The notes under the pieces are model-generated. The model was not told the origin of the DNA. It saw nothing but the letters and a program-made list of their open reading frames with translations, and ran no database searches. From contig JAEURN010000003.1 of NCBI GenBank assembly GCA_016789105.1, forward strand, positions 124,001 to 188,000: a stretch of DNA of 64,000 bases. Reading direction: 5' to 3'. The position numbers and the translations under genes were made by a program. Positions 16,669 to 25,788 of the stretch are shown here, one piece after another. The first letter of the stretch is position 1; every line of letters begins with the position of its first letter. This DNA comes from Armatimonadota bacterium (GTDB lineage Bacteria; Armatimonadota; Fimbriimonadia; Fimbriimonadales; Fimbriimonadaceae).

Positions 16669-17553
16669 ATGACCTTAGCCGAAAGTGTATCGATGGCCCA
16701 GAAGGGCCTTGAAACCCTGGAAACTCACGCGCAGACAACCCACGACGAACTCAGCGCGTTCCACCACCAATTCGACGCGCTTGCCGATGTCGTCGACAAA
16801 CTCAACGATCTGCAAAAACATATCCAGGATGCCAGCCACGAGCTTGAGGCGATGGAATCCAAAGCAGAAGAACGGGTTCACCAATTGACCGCGTCGCTCG
16901 ACCAACTGGTTTCTTCGTTGCACGAACAAGTCGAGAACGCCACGGCGGAGGTCACCGAATACGAATCGTTCATCGAACAAACAATCCAGGCCGCCCAGGA
17001 AAACAAATCAAACCGCGAAGAGCACGACCAGAACGCTCACGACAAACTCACCGCCCTCCGAGAAGCCCTGGACGAGGCCGCTGGCCATGTGGATGAGCAG
17101 GTTGCCAACTCCTCCACCGCGTTGGAACAACTCGACAGCGAAGCCGACAACTTCACGCAGACCTTGCAAGACCTGTTGGACGAAATCACCCAATCGGTTG
17201 CCGACTTCGAAGACCACATCGCCCAACGGATCCAGGAATTTGAGGACTCCGCCGAACAATTCATCCAAACCCTGGGCGAAGGTCTCGAGGAAATGGTCAA
17301 CACCGCCGGCGACCATGCCCACCAGGCCTCAACCGATATCGAACAGATGCTGAGCGGCGACTTCTTGGGACAAATGGAAGAACTCGCCGGCATGCTCAAC
17401 GACGGCTTGCAAGCCGTCGAAGACTATCTCGAAAAGCCGCTGGACATTTTGGATGGCCAAGTCGGAGACATCTTGGACAAGGTTCACGAAGCCATGGAAC
17501 TGTTCGACACCATCAAACCCATTTTGGAAATGTGCGAGGGCATCCCCCTTTGA
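16669..17553 (+). CDS. Acidic coiled-coil protein, paralogue 1 of 4
   Basis: A 294-residue, almost wholly helical protein rich in Glu, Gln, Asp and His, with very few Pro or Gly. Heptad-like stretches run through residues 10-230, for example FDALADVVDKLNDLQKHIQD. The last 60 residues turn more hydrophobic (YLEKPLDILDGQVGDILDKV). No signal peptide or transmembrane helix. It is the first of four genes of similar size and composition, spaced 7 to 14 nt apart. Family not recognised; resemblance to apolipoprotein-like or tape-measure-like helices is only compositional. It could be a scaffold or an FHA/kinase client because of the convergent operon. Confidence 0.75.
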   Translation: MTLAESVSMAQKGLETLETHAQTTHDELSAFHHQFDALADVVDKLNDLQKHIQDASHELEAMESKAEERVHQLTASLDQLVSSLHEQVENATAEVTEYESFIEQTIQAAQENKSNREEHDQNAHDKLTALREALDEAAGHVDEQVANSSTALEQLDSEADNFTQTLQDLLDEITQSVADFEDHIAQRIQEFEDSAEQFIQTLGEGLEEMVNTAGDHAHQASTDIEQMLSGDFLGQMEELAGMLNDGLQAVEDYLEKPLDILDGQVGDILDKVHEAMELFDTIKPILEMCEGIPL

Positions 17554-17560
17554 GGCCGCT

Positions 17561-18496
17561 ATGACTTTCTCAGAATTGATTGATGCCTTGGAGCAGCGGG
17601 AGAAGCTGCTGACCGAAACCCATGACCATATCGACCAGGTCAAACACGATCTAGACGCCTTCGACCACCTGATCGACACCATTCCCCAGCTCATGGAGTC
17701 GTGGGACATCCAGACCGTGCTCGACGAAGCCGAGAACTTTGGCTCACAAGTCGATGAGTTCGACCAGGAAATCCACACGCATGAAACTGAAGTTGCTTCG
17801 GAAGTCAGCGATGCCATCCACATGGTCGATGAAAACCAAAGCCATTTCGATAGTGCGTGGCAAGCCTTGGATTCCCTCCACCAAGAGCTCGATAACGACT
17901 CCTCCGAGCTCGAATCGCAGCACGACCAATTCGCCGCATTGCTCGAGCAGCTCGCCGACGCTCTGGTCGCGGAATTCAACCAGACTCAACAGTCGATTGA
18001 AGACCACACCCAAAACCTGGAACAGCATGCCGATGCGACCCACGACAAAGTCATGGAGAACGTCGACCACCGGAGCGGCGAACTCACGGACACCACCGCG
18101 AATGACTTCGACCACTTTGACGATGAGATCGAAGACATGGGGTCCAACCTGTTCCCGCAAGCCGTCGAAGGTCTGCTCGATTTGTTCGACCAAGGCTTTT
18201 CAAGCCTGAACGACGGGGCGACCGAGCTCGTGGATAGCCTTTCCGAACGGGCCGAAACCATCGTCAACGACATCATGGATCACATCCAAGATGCTGTGAT
18301 CCACATGTTCGAAGACCTCTTCCACAAGCTCGTGGAAGAAGTTTTGGCTGAGCTCATCGAAACAATCTTGGAATGCCTGGCCAAAGCGGCCATCGGCGCC
18401 GGGATCACGGGTGCGATCAGCGAGTTCCTGCCTATCCTCATGGTCGTCAAGCAACTGCTTGAATGGATCAACGACGCAATCGAGTTATTTGGATGA
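17561..18496 (+). CDS. Acidic coiled-coil protein, paralogue 2 of 4
   Basis: A 311-residue helical protein beginning MTFSELIDALEQREKLLTET. Residues 10-230 are Glu/Asp/His/Gln-rich coiled coil, as in its neighbours. This copy ends differently: EVLAELIETILECLAKAAIG and then GAGITGAISEFLPILMVVKQ form a hydrophobic region at about 255-295 that could insert in a membrane. The start was set at ATG 17561, 7 nt after the previous stop; the open frame extends further upstream but inside the previous gene. Family and function unknown. Confidence 0.75.
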   Translation: MTFSELIDALEQREKLLTETHDHIDQVKHDLDAFDHLIDTIPQLMESWDIQTVLDEAENFGSQVDEFDQEIHTHETEVASEVSDAIHMVDENQSHFDSAWQALDSLHQELDNDSSELESQHDQFAALLEQLADALVAEFNQTQQSIEDHTQNLEQHADATHDKVMENVDHRSGELTDTTANDFDHFDDEIEDMGSNLFPQAVEGLLDLFDQGFSSLNDGATELVDSLSERAETIVNDIMDHIQDAVIHMFEDLFHKLVEEVLAELIETILECLAKAAIGAGITGAISEFLPILMVVKQLLEWINDAIELFG

Positions 18497-18503
18497 CACA
18501 ACT

Positions 18504-19445
18504 ATGACAAGCTCTCCTGAATTTGGTGGAAGCGATTCCATCGCCAAACTGTTAGAACTCTCTTCCACGGTTCCCAAAGACATCGAGGACGTTGCCCAAC
18601 AGGCCAAACATGTTGCCGATGAGGGCACCCGCATCACCCAAGAAATTGAGCAGGCCGCCCACGAAGCCCACGACCGTATCCAGCACCTCCAGCAAAAATT
18701 GGCCGATTACGAAAACGACATCCGCCAATGGATGTCCGAACTGCAGGAGGCCGAACAAGAATTCAAGAACGGGGTGAATGACCTCAAAACGCGACTTCAA
18801 GAAGACAATTCGGATGTCACGCAGCACATCGAAGCCTCCGACCAAGCCGCCAACGAGCTCAAACACGGGCTGGAAGCGGCCCACCAGGCGGGCGACACCT
18901 GGCAACAGGAAACACAAGGCCTCTTCGATGAGCACGGGCAAGCCCTGGAACAGATGGGCCAGGATTTGCAGCACTCCTTCGACGAGTTGAGTGGCCGGAT
19001 CCAAGATTTCCACCATGCCGTCGATGAATCGCAAGCGCACGAATCGGATGGGATCCAAGACTTTTCGCAAGCAATGGACGACCACAGTTCCCGGCTCCGA
19101 CAGTCTTATGAGCACGGCGATGGGCAAATGCAGGATGCGGGATCTGATTTGCACGAGTTTTTGGGCAATCTCCACGCCCAAGACCTGACGCACGGGATCG
19201 AAGGAATCGCCGACTTGCTGCAAAAATCTATCGAAGACGAACTCAAGGCTCTGATCGACGACTTTGCCCAAGAACTGACATCAATGGGCGAGGACGTCAT
19301 CGACTCGATCGTCCACGACAACGACGAAACCAACAGCATCCAACTCGACCTCGGAGAAATTCTCGAACAACTCGAGAGCGTTTTCGACACTCTGAAGGAC
19401 ATTGTCGGCGAGCTCCAAAGCTTTGGGCTCGGCTCCTTCCTCTAA
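18504..19445 (+). CDS. Acidic coiled-coil protein, paralogue 3 of 4
   Basis: A 313-residue helical protein starting MTSSPEFGGSDSIAKLLELS. It has dense heptads with many Gln and His (IQHLQQKLADYENDIRQWMS; WQQETQGLFDEHGQALEQMG). The C-terminus LESVFDTLKDIVGELQSFGL is amphipathic and ends in a Gly/Phe/Leu tail, GLGSFL. No signal peptide or certain membrane helix. The ATG lies 7 nt after the stop of paralogue 2. Function unknown. Confidence 0.75.
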   Translation: MTSSPEFGGSDSIAKLLELSSTVPKDIEDVAQQAKHVADEGTRITQEIEQAAHEAHDRIQHLQQKLADYENDIRQWMSELQEAEQEFKNGVNDLKTRLQEDNSDVTQHIEASDQAANELKHGLEAAHQAGDTWQQETQGLFDEHGQALEQMGQDLQHSFDELSGRIQDFHHAVDESQAHESDGIQDFSQAMDDHSSRLRQSYEHGDGQMQDAGSDLHEFLGNLHAQDLTHGIEGIADLLQKSIEDELKALIDDFAQELTSMGEDVIDSIVHDNDETNSIQLDLGEILEQLESVFDTLKDIVGELQSFGLGSFL

Positions 19446-19459
19446 CATCAGGAATCACT

Positions 19460-20359
19460 ATGGAACTCGAACATCTATCCGACGCAACACTCAAAATCTA
19501 TCAAGACATCCTCGCGGAAACCGAGGATTTCGAACACAAAATCGCCGACTTTTTGCACAACCTGGAGACCGAAGAGCAGGAGTCGCTCCAAATGATCCAC
19601 GATTTCACCGCCAAAGCCGAAGAAATCGAATCGAAGATCGATAGCCTTCACAGTGAATTGGAACAGGCCGTTAACCACGCCAAACAAGAATTCCAAGAAG
19701 CCCACAATGCGGTGAGCCAACTGGCCGATCGCGCCCACGAGGCGGCAGGCAACCTCAACGCCGAACTGGAATCCCTGACCGAAACAACCAACACCGCCCA
19801 TTCCAATTTGGAGCAGCTGACCCAAGAAGGCGAACAATCCATCCACGAGTTCGAAGCCAACACTCGGCAAGAATTTGAAACGCTGATGCACGCGGTGGAG
19901 CAAACGGGCCAAAAAATGACGGACGAGACCGTCCACCACATCGAACAATCCCAAAGCGAAATGGAGGCCATGATCGAACAGTTGATCAGCCACCTAGCGC
20001 AAGAGGTATCCGACCAAATCCACAACGCAGTCGAAGATATCGAAAACACCCTGAACCAAGTTGTCGAAGATCTCAAGGAAGCTCTGGATACGCACCAGAA
20101 CGACCTGCACGACTCGGTCACAGGATCGCTCAACACCGCCGAATCGGACACCGGCAACCATGTTGATACGGTTCACCAAGGAGCCCAGCAAACACAATCC
20201 CGCGTCCATGATGCCGGAGCGGTGCTCCATGAAAAAGGCCAGACAATCGGCGAAACCAAAAACGACGTTGTCGAAGCCATGCACCTCTGCATGGCCGGGG
20301 TCGATACCGTCATTGGCATTTTCAACGAGCTCTACGAACTCGTCAACAATGTCATCTGA
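19460..20359 (+). CDS. Acidic coiled-coil protein, paralogue 4 of 4
   Basis: A 299-residue helical protein starting MELEHLSDATLKIYQDILAE. Coiled coil runs through most of its length, with Glu/Gln/His bias like paralogues 1 to 3, and it ends in a short hydrophobic helix, MAGVDTVIGIFNELYELVNN. It starts 14 nt after paralogue 3. Its stop codon overlaps the stop codon of the convergent FHA protein gene by 8 nt and no terminator separates them. Confidence 0.75.
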   Translation: MELEHLSDATLKIYQDILAETEDFEHKIADFLHNLETEEQESLQMIHDFTAKAEEIESKIDSLHSELEQAVNHAKQEFQEAHNAVSQLADRAHEAAGNLNAELESLTETTNTAHSNLEQLTQEGEQSIHEFEANTRQEFETLMHAVEQTGQKMTDETVHHIEQSQSEMEAMIEQLISHLAQEVSDQIHNAVEDIENTLNQVVEDLKEALDTHQNDLHDSVTGSLNTAESDTGNHVDTVHQGAQQTQSRVHDAGAVLHEKGQTIGETKNDVVEAMHLCMAGVDTVIGIFNELYELVNNVI

Positions 20360-23087
20360 CTTGTGGCCGGAACGATTTCCGTGGAGTATCCACGGGAACC
20401 AGCGGGGAGGGCGTGGGGTTGTCCATCGCTTTGGCCACCCATTCCCTCTCCCGGTTGAAGGCATCTAACTCCTCAACTTTCAAGTTGATCTCATCCCGAA
20501 TTTGGGCAAGTTCCGAATCCTTTTTGATGAGCGAATCCTCGCCACCCAACCCCCGGGCGACTGAAAGTCCATCCAACTGGCTCTTGGTGTGTCGCTTTAC
20601 CGAATCGATATGGTTGTCGAACACTTGCTCGCAATCGGCGATGACCCGCTTGACAATGCCCTGGTAATGCTTTTTGATGTTATCCCGAATCTTCTCGCTT
20701 TCCTCATGGATGACATCGCGCTGCTTGATCTTGAACGCTTTGAAATTGTAATAAAGCACAAGCGGGATCGCGATGAGGGCGATGAGGACCAAGGCATAGT
20801 CTCCCATCCCCGGGGCGCCCTTGTCGACGCTTTGCTTGATCGTCTCCCGGGTCGCTGCCAGCAGTTTGCTCCTTGAGGCGCCAAAGATCAGGGCGCCAAT
20901 CGAGAACATAGAGAAGAAGAAGGTCATCGAATACCGTGTCTTTGTCAACAGGTATGTGAACATGTTCTCCATCCGCTCTTCGGTAGAAACCGATGCGGTC
21001 ACGTAGCGGTCGGTGAGCGCGGCGTTGATCTCTCCACGGACGCCAAGGATCTTGTCTTCGTAGTTCGCCAGCTTGATTTGGCTTGATTCGAACTTGGGCA
21101 GACCGGAAAGCAGACCTTGGAATTTTTGGTAGAGCCATCGGAACCCGACCTGGGTTTCGTGGGCCATCGGCGATCCGGCGGTGTCGCCAAACACGCGGTT
21201 GTAAAGTTCTGCTCCAAACTTTTGCTGGGCTTGGGGCAAGATCACCAAATCCATGATCGCCCGGTGGGTCTCCAACGCGGTGGCATGGGGGTTGCCCGGC
21301 GGCACCAGCTTGATGGTAACGGGAGATTTTCCGAAAGTCACCAGTTCCAGTTGGTCGATGTATTGGTCCGTGTTGGAGGCCAGGCTTGCGACAATCGAGA
21401 GGTCGCCAAATTGGTTCACGGCCCGGTCCAGGTCGCGCTCGATGTTTGTGGAAACCGATTCAAAAATGCTCTTGGCTTCGGTCACGCTGGCCACGGTTCC
21501 CAAAAGCCGGTGCTCGGTTTCGTCGAGTTTGCGGCGAAGCAGGTTGACTTCCGTTTCCACGCCCGGCCTCAGACTATCGCAAACCTTGCCGATCCGGTTG
21601 AGCAGCGACTTGCGGGCGTCCCGGATCCGGTCATCCAAAACTGCCTCACGCATATTGGTGCGGAACTGTTCCAAAAACCCTTGCAATTCACCTTCGATGG
21701 CATGGACGCCGTCAATCCGGCACTCAACCAAGGTTCGGATCTGCTTGGTGCCGCGGACAATCCGCGCATCGTGGCGCAAATCGTCTAAAACGATGGCTTG
21801 TTGTTCGGCATCGAGCCGCCCCGATGTCACAGCAACGATTACCACGCCCTTCGTTTTTTCCTCGCTCACCCACTGCAAGGCATTGTGGTCGTTCTTGGTC
21901 GGGTAGTCGCCGTTCACAACCAGGAACAGCAAATCGCAATCCCGCTTGAGCCGGCCGATGAATTCCGGAGAAATGATCTTCGTGTCTTTGCGGAGGGTTA
22001 AAACCGGGTGGACGGCCGCCCGCCCTTGGGCGTCGGCGACATGCCGGTATCCCAAAACAACCGGCACCTCATAACCCCAATCGGCTGCCCCAGAAAGCGG
22101 TGAGCCGCCAAGCTTCACCCCGTGTTGGCTGCTGGTGTCTTCCAAACGCCACTCGGGAGGCATTCCGGGCTCGGCCAAATTGGTCAGTTGGGCGTGTTGC
22201 CGCGAGATGAACGGCTCCTTCACCGGGATATCCGGGGAAGCAGCGCCAGCAGAAGGGCGGCCGATGGTGAACACGCGCTTGTCGTCATCAAGAACAACCG
22301 TCCGGTTCTCCGCCGCCGTCTGCACGATCAGGCAGGTCTGCATGCCGCTGTGTCGCCAATAAAGTTGGGGGGCAACCGAGGCGAGCTGGCACAGCCCCCG
22401 GAAAACCGCATCGACCAACTCGGCGTCTGCGCCGATCACCGCCGACGAAAGCCGGGCTTTGCCATGGTCAGAAAGCTCGTTGACGAGTTCCAGGATCGGC
22501 TCGTACTCGTCGTAATGCTCAGCCCGGACTTTGAGGTGATCTTCGATATCTTTGAAGGGGCTCGGTGGCTGATCAGCTGGTTGCTCTTCTCTGACTCTTG
22601 GCCCGCGGTCAATTCTCGGGCGCTTTGTCCCCCCCGCGCCGGTCAGCGCATCGGCTTGGGACTGAACTTCTCCAATCCTCTCGTTCAAGTCGTCCACATT
22701 GTTTTGGGACTTGATTGCCTCAATATCCTCTTGGGAAATATCGGGGCCCTTCGGAGTCGGAACTTCAATGTCTGTTTCAATATTGATCAGCCTCCGGGGC
22801 TGTTGCGGTTCAGCAGTTTCCGGGCTTCCGTGGGAACCAAGGCGCGCTTCCCTTTCCAGGCGCCTCTTTTCGTTCTCAGCGGCCCGATTAACCCGCCTTT
22901 GTTCATTGGCCAACCGCCGTTCTTCATTCTTTTTTTCAAGTTCGGCCCTCTTGGCTTCCCTGGCGGCCCGCTTGGCCTCGGCCGCATCTGGCCCGGTCGC
23001 AGGCGTCCCAAGTTGTTCCAGGGCTTCCCCTGCGGGTTGCCCCTCACCTGCCCCGGGTTGTGCCGGCGTTCCCTCGTCTTCAGCCAT
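20352..23087 (-). CDS. FHA-domain membrane protein with dynamin-like layout and no P-loop
   Basis: A 911-residue protein, last gene of the eight-gene operon. Residues 30-90 are a charged Ala/Glu/Arg/Lys helix. An FHA domain spans about 265-365 with FTIGRP, ISRQHAQL and LEDTSSQHGVKL, so the phospho-threonine-binding Arg/Ser/His are present. Residues 380-450 (LLFLVVNGDYPTKND, VVIVAVTSG) look like the core strands of a GTPase, but no GxxxxGK[ST] is present anywhere. A long helical region follows, then two membrane helices at about 720-738 and 764-782, and a helical tail. The order (G-like core, helical bundle, paired membrane helices, helical return) resembles bacterial dynamin-like proteins. 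GTP binding is doubtful; a pseudo-GTPase scaffold recruited by phospho-Thr is the likeliest reading. Confidence 0.7.
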   Translation of the reverse strand: MAEDEGTPAQPGAGEGQPAGEALEQLGTPATGPDAAEAKRAAREAKRAELEKKNEERRLANEQRRVNRAAENEKRRLEREARLGSHGSPETAEPQQPRRLINIETDIEVPTPKGPDISQEDIEAIKSQNNVDDLNERIGEVQSQADALTGAGGTKRPRIDRGPRVREEQPADQPPSPFKDIEDHLKVRAEHYDEYEPILELVNELSDHGKARLSSAVIGADAELVDAVFRGLCQLASVAPQLYWRHSGMQTCLIVQTAAENRTVVLDDDKRVFTIGRPSAGAASPDIPVKEPFISRQHAQLTNLAEPGMPPEWRLEDTSSQHGVKLGGSPLSGAADWGYEVPVVLGYRHVADAQGRAAVHPVLTLRKDTKIISPEFIGRLKRDCDLLFLVVNGDYPTKNDHNALQWVSEEKTKGVVIVAVTSGRLDAEQQAIVLDDLRHDARIVRGTKQIRTLVECRIDGVHAIEGELQGFLEQFRTNMREAVLDDRIRDARKSLLNRIGKVCDSLRPGVETEVNLLRRKLDETEHRLLGTVASVTEAKSIFESVSTNIERDLDRAVNQFGDLSIVASLASNTDQYIDQLELVTFGKSPVTIKLVPPGNPHATALETHRAIMDLVILPQAQQKFGAELYNRVFGDTAGSPMAHETQVGFRWLYQKFQGLLSGLPKFESSQIKLANYEDKILGVRGEINAALTDRYVTASVSTEERMENMFTYLLTKTRYSMTFFFSMFSIGALIFGASRSKLLAATRETIKQSVDKGAPGMGDYALVLIALIAIPLVLYYNFKAFKIKQRDVIHEESEKIRDNIKKHYQGIVKRVIADCEQVFDNHIDSVKRHTKSQLDGLSVARGLGGEDSLIKKDSELAQIRDEINLKVEELDAFNREREWVAKAMDNPTPSPLVPVDTPRKSFRPQVR

Positions 23088-23090
23088 GTG

Positions 23091-23633
23091 TCAGTCCCCG
23101 ACTTCCAAGGTTCCGGCTTTCAGCTTTTCTGCTTCCACCGCAACATCCTTCCTCAGCTCTGCGATTTCTTCGATCTTTTTTCGGGACTGCTGTTGCAATT
23201 TTGCAACCCGCTCTTTGAACGATTTTTCATTTTTCAACTTGAATTCAGCTTGGACGACCTTTCGGATCGGCGCGGATTCCTCCGGCTTCTCGGCAGCTCT
23301 TTGGGCCACGGTCTCAGCCCGTTTTTCAGAGCGCTTTGCCATGCGGGAGAAGTTGGCTGCGCGGGCTTTCTCGCGGTCCAGTTGGCGCTCGAGGTTGCGG
23401 ATCCGGGTATTCGCCGCATCGAGTTCGGAACCCAGGCGACGCGCCAAGGCCAGGACTTGCTCCAGAGCAGCAGACTGCGTCCGAACACCTTCGCGCGAGA
23501 CGATTACCAAATCGGCGATCTGGGTGACAAGCGACCGATCAGCTTTCGGCTTGGCCTTTGGTGATGGGTTGGCCGCAATGGACTTTTTGGGCTGCGCTTT
23601 AGACGAAGAAGATTTTCGTGGAGTTGAGGGCAT
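23091..23633 (-). CDS. Small basic coiled-coil protein
   Basis: A 180-residue protein. Residues 1-32 are Ser/Lys/Pro-rich and probably disordered; residues 40-175 are a long coiled coil (LARRLGSELDAANTRIRNLE; ERQLDREKARAANFSRMAKR). No signal peptide or membrane helix. The ATG at 23633 follows the PP2C stop after 5 nt; a TTG at 23642 that overlaps that stop is a possible alternative. The next gene starts 3 nt downstream. It may bridge the phosphatase and the FHA membrane protein, but that is inference from position. Confidence 0.65.
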   Translation of the reverse strand: MPSTPRKSSSSKAQPKKSIAANPSPKAKPKADRSLVTQIADLVIVSREGVRTQSAALEQVLALARRLGSELDAANTRIRNLERQLDREKARAANFSRMAKRSEKRAETVAQRAAEKPEESAPIRKVVQAEFKLKNEKSFKERVAKLQQQSRKKIEEIAELRKDVAVEAEKLKAGTLEVGD

Positions 23634-23638
23634 AGTGG

Positions 23639-24391
23639 TCAATTGAGCCGCAGGACAGCTGCGGAGCAGTGGTCATGGCTGCGGTTGGCTACCGCAAGCC
23701 GGACGATTTCTTGGGCCGCAACATCGGGCTCCATGGTTTGGACAACCCGGTTGATTTCTAGTTCGCCCACATATTCTGTGATGCCATCTGAAGCCAAAAC
23801 GATGCGGTCACCCGGGAGAAGCCGTTCGACCCGGATATCCGGTTCTACGGGTTCTCCCCCCAAAAACCGGGAGAGGACATTGGCCCGGCTGCCAAAAACG
23901 GGATCACTTTTGACGCCAGCGTCGTCGGCGCCTTCGCGCTCAACGACCGACAGGTGGTCTTTGGTCAAACGCATCATGTAATCGCCGCGATATAACCCTG
24001 CGCGCGAGTCTCCAACATGGCCGACGACCAGGTCTTCCCCGCAGGCAACGGCGATGACGACGGTGGTCCCCATCCGATCAAACTCCGGGTTGGCTTGCTG
24101 ACGATCCCGGATGCGGTAATTGATTTGTTCGATGACCGAGCGGATCCCAAGAGGCGCTTGTTCGAATCCAGCATCCAAATAGTGATTCAAAACCGTGTCG
24201 ACCGCAATGCGGCTTGCTACTTCGCCCCCGGCGTATCCGCCCATGCCATCGGCAACTACCGCAACGGCCCCCTGGGCATTGACATATCCCCCACAGGCAT
24301 CCATCAACACCTTGGCCGAGTTGCCTTGTGAAACCGCTGAACCGAAAGCGTAGCTTCGGCCGAAGGGAGAATTCCCAGACATCTGGATCAC
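23639..24391 (-). CDS. PP2C family protein phosphatase
   Basis: A 250-residue metal-dependent Ser/Thr phosphatase, expected to reverse the adjacent kinase. Metal motifs are VVADGMGGYAGGE (48-52) and VVGHVGDSRAGLYR (124-130), with GTTVVIAV and VLASDGITEY (201-203). The final motif, normally GxxDN, is RSHDHCS here, so the last metal-ligand Asp is kept but the following Asn is His. The GTG start overlaps the kinase stop (GTGA); an ATG three codons on is possible. The kinase-phosphatase coupling by overlap supports joint function. Confidence 0.9.
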   Translation of the reverse strand: MIQMSGNSPFGRSYAFGSAVSQGNSAKVLMDACGGYVNAQGAVAVVADGMGGYAGGEVASRIAVDTVLNHYLDAGFEQAPLGIRSVIEQINYRIRDRQQANPEFDRMGTTVVIAVACGEDLVVGHVGDSRAGLYRGDYMMRLTKDHLSVVEREGADDAGVKSDPVFGSRANVLSRFLGGEPVEPDIRVERLLPGDRIVLASDGITEYVGELEINRVVQTMEPDVAAQEIVRLAVANRSHDHCSAAVLRLN

Positions 24392-25785
24392 CGCCGCACC
24401 CGGCCTCCGACCCGGCCCAAGGTTTCGCAGACCTCCGCCATTTCTGGGCGGACGGTGGGGGATTTGCTCAGCATGCGGCTCACGAGGTCATCCAACTCGG
24501 GATCAACCTGCTCCCCGACCTTGCTCAAAACGCGGGCCACCGGCTCTGGCGAAACATTCAAGTGGCCCGCATGGATTTCGGCCACCGAGGCGGCATTCGG
24601 AAACATCCGCTGACCCGTGAGCCATTCATAAAAAACGCAGCCGAGCGAATAAACATCGGATTTGAACGTCAGTTGGCGGTGGCTGATGTGCTCGGGGGAT
24701 TGGTAGTTCGCCGACCCGAACGGGTTCTTGATCGATGTCAATTGCTCCATCGTGATTCCAAAGTCAATCAGGGTCAAGGTTTCAGCGGCCTCGGCGTAAG
24801 TCATCGGTGCCTTCACCCCCCGGGTGAACCGGTTCCGGTACATCAAGTTGTCGGGCTTGACATCGCAATGCACCCGGCCGATCCGGTGGAGCTCTTCCAA
24901 CGCCTGGGCCGCCGAGAGACACAGGGCGCAAGCGTCGCGGAGCTTTGGCCGATCCCCGACTTCTTGCCACAGCCCTTTGACCGTGCCACCGTCGATGTAT
25001 TCCATCACCAATACGCCGCGGTCATCTCCCGTCCGGGATATCGCCACCGCCCTCGGGGCCCGATCGCTGCGCAATGAACGCAAAACCTCAAACTCGTTTT
25101 CGATGCGCTTGTTGGCCTGCTCCCGGCCTTCCCCATAATCGATCGGGATCTTCAGGGCCACGGTCTGCCCGCCGCGGCGGCCTTCGTAAACCGCCGCCAT
25201 GCCGCCCTTGGCGATCAACTTGACCACTTCGCAATCCATGACCATCGGCAAATCCTCGCGCGAGTTGGTGTCCAGGAACGACACCTCATGCTTCAACGTG
25301 AACGAGATCCGGTCTTGGTGCCGCAGCAGCAAGGGGACGTTGGGATCCAACCGGCGCTCATTGACGAACGTTCCGTTTTTTGAATCGAGGTCTTTGATGT
25401 ACCACTTGCCGTTGTCGAACCAGATCAACGCATGCGTGCGCGACCCGATATCCCCGACAAGCGGCGTCAAATCGTAATCCACCGCCCGCTTGAGACCCGG
25501 GAAAGGCTTCCCAACCAGGTTTTCTGTGAAGGTCAACCGGGTCGCCCCGTGGGGGTGTTGCAAGTTGGGGCATTGATCCGAGCTGAGGGGGATGATGCCC
25601 TGTGACCGGGGATCCATCTTTCCCGAAAGGTCGCTGATCGAGGTTGGTATTGGCGCGACACTTATGGCCGCCGCTTTGGAACCCAAGTTCTTGTTCCCAA
25701 AAAATGACCAGACAATCGCCCCGAGCGCTAGCAAAACAACCGCGCCGATCAGGCCGAATAAAAGGGTAGTCGAATTGATATCCAT
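24388..25785 (-). CDS. Membrane Ser/Thr protein kinase with FHA domain
   Basis: A 465-residue protein in an unusual order: an N-terminal membrane helix (8-28), an FHA domain (about 85-170, with GSRTHALIWF and LDSKNGTFVNERRL), then a Hanks-type kinase domain (about 185-460). Kinase landmarks are IAKGGMAAVYEG (Gly loop), VALKIP (K212), VHCDVKPDNLMY (HCD replaces HRD; D308), LIDFGIT (341-343) and NYQSPEHIS. The HRD arginine is missing, which often means activity independent of activation-loop phosphorylation. Most bacterial kinases carry the membrane helix after the kinase domain, so this topology is distinct. It follows the lipoprotein gene by 3 nt and overlaps the phosphatase gene. Confidence 0.9.
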   Translation of the reverse strand: MDINSTTLLFGLIGAVVLLALGAIVWSFFGNKNLGSKAAAISVAPIPTSISDLSGKMDPRSQGIIPLSSDQCPNLQHPHGATRLTFTENLVGKPFPGLKRAVDYDLTPLVGDIGSRTHALIWFDNGKWYIKDLDSKNGTFVNERRLDPNVPLLLRHQDRISFTLKHEVSFLDTNSREDLPMVMDCEVVKLIAKGGMAAVYEGRRGGQTVALKIPIDYGEGREQANKRIENEFEVLRSLRSDRAPRAVAISRTGDDRGVLVMEYIDGGTVKGLWQEVGDRPKLRDACALCLSAAQALEELHRIGRVHCDVKPDNLMYRNRFTRGVKAPMTYAEAAETLTLIDFGITMEQLTSIKNPFGSANYQSPEHISHRQLTFKSDVYSLGCVFYEWLTGQRMFPNAASVAEIHAGHLNVSPEPVARVLSKVGEQVDPELDDLVSRMLSKSPTVRPEMAEVCETLGRVGGRVRR

Positions 25786-25788
25786 CGC

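Noticed and set aside
22122-23564. A 480-codon plus-strand frame opposite the FHA membrane protein and the small coiled-coil gene
   Set aside because: It crosses two well-supported genes and has low-complexity composition that mirrors the charged N-terminus of the real protein.
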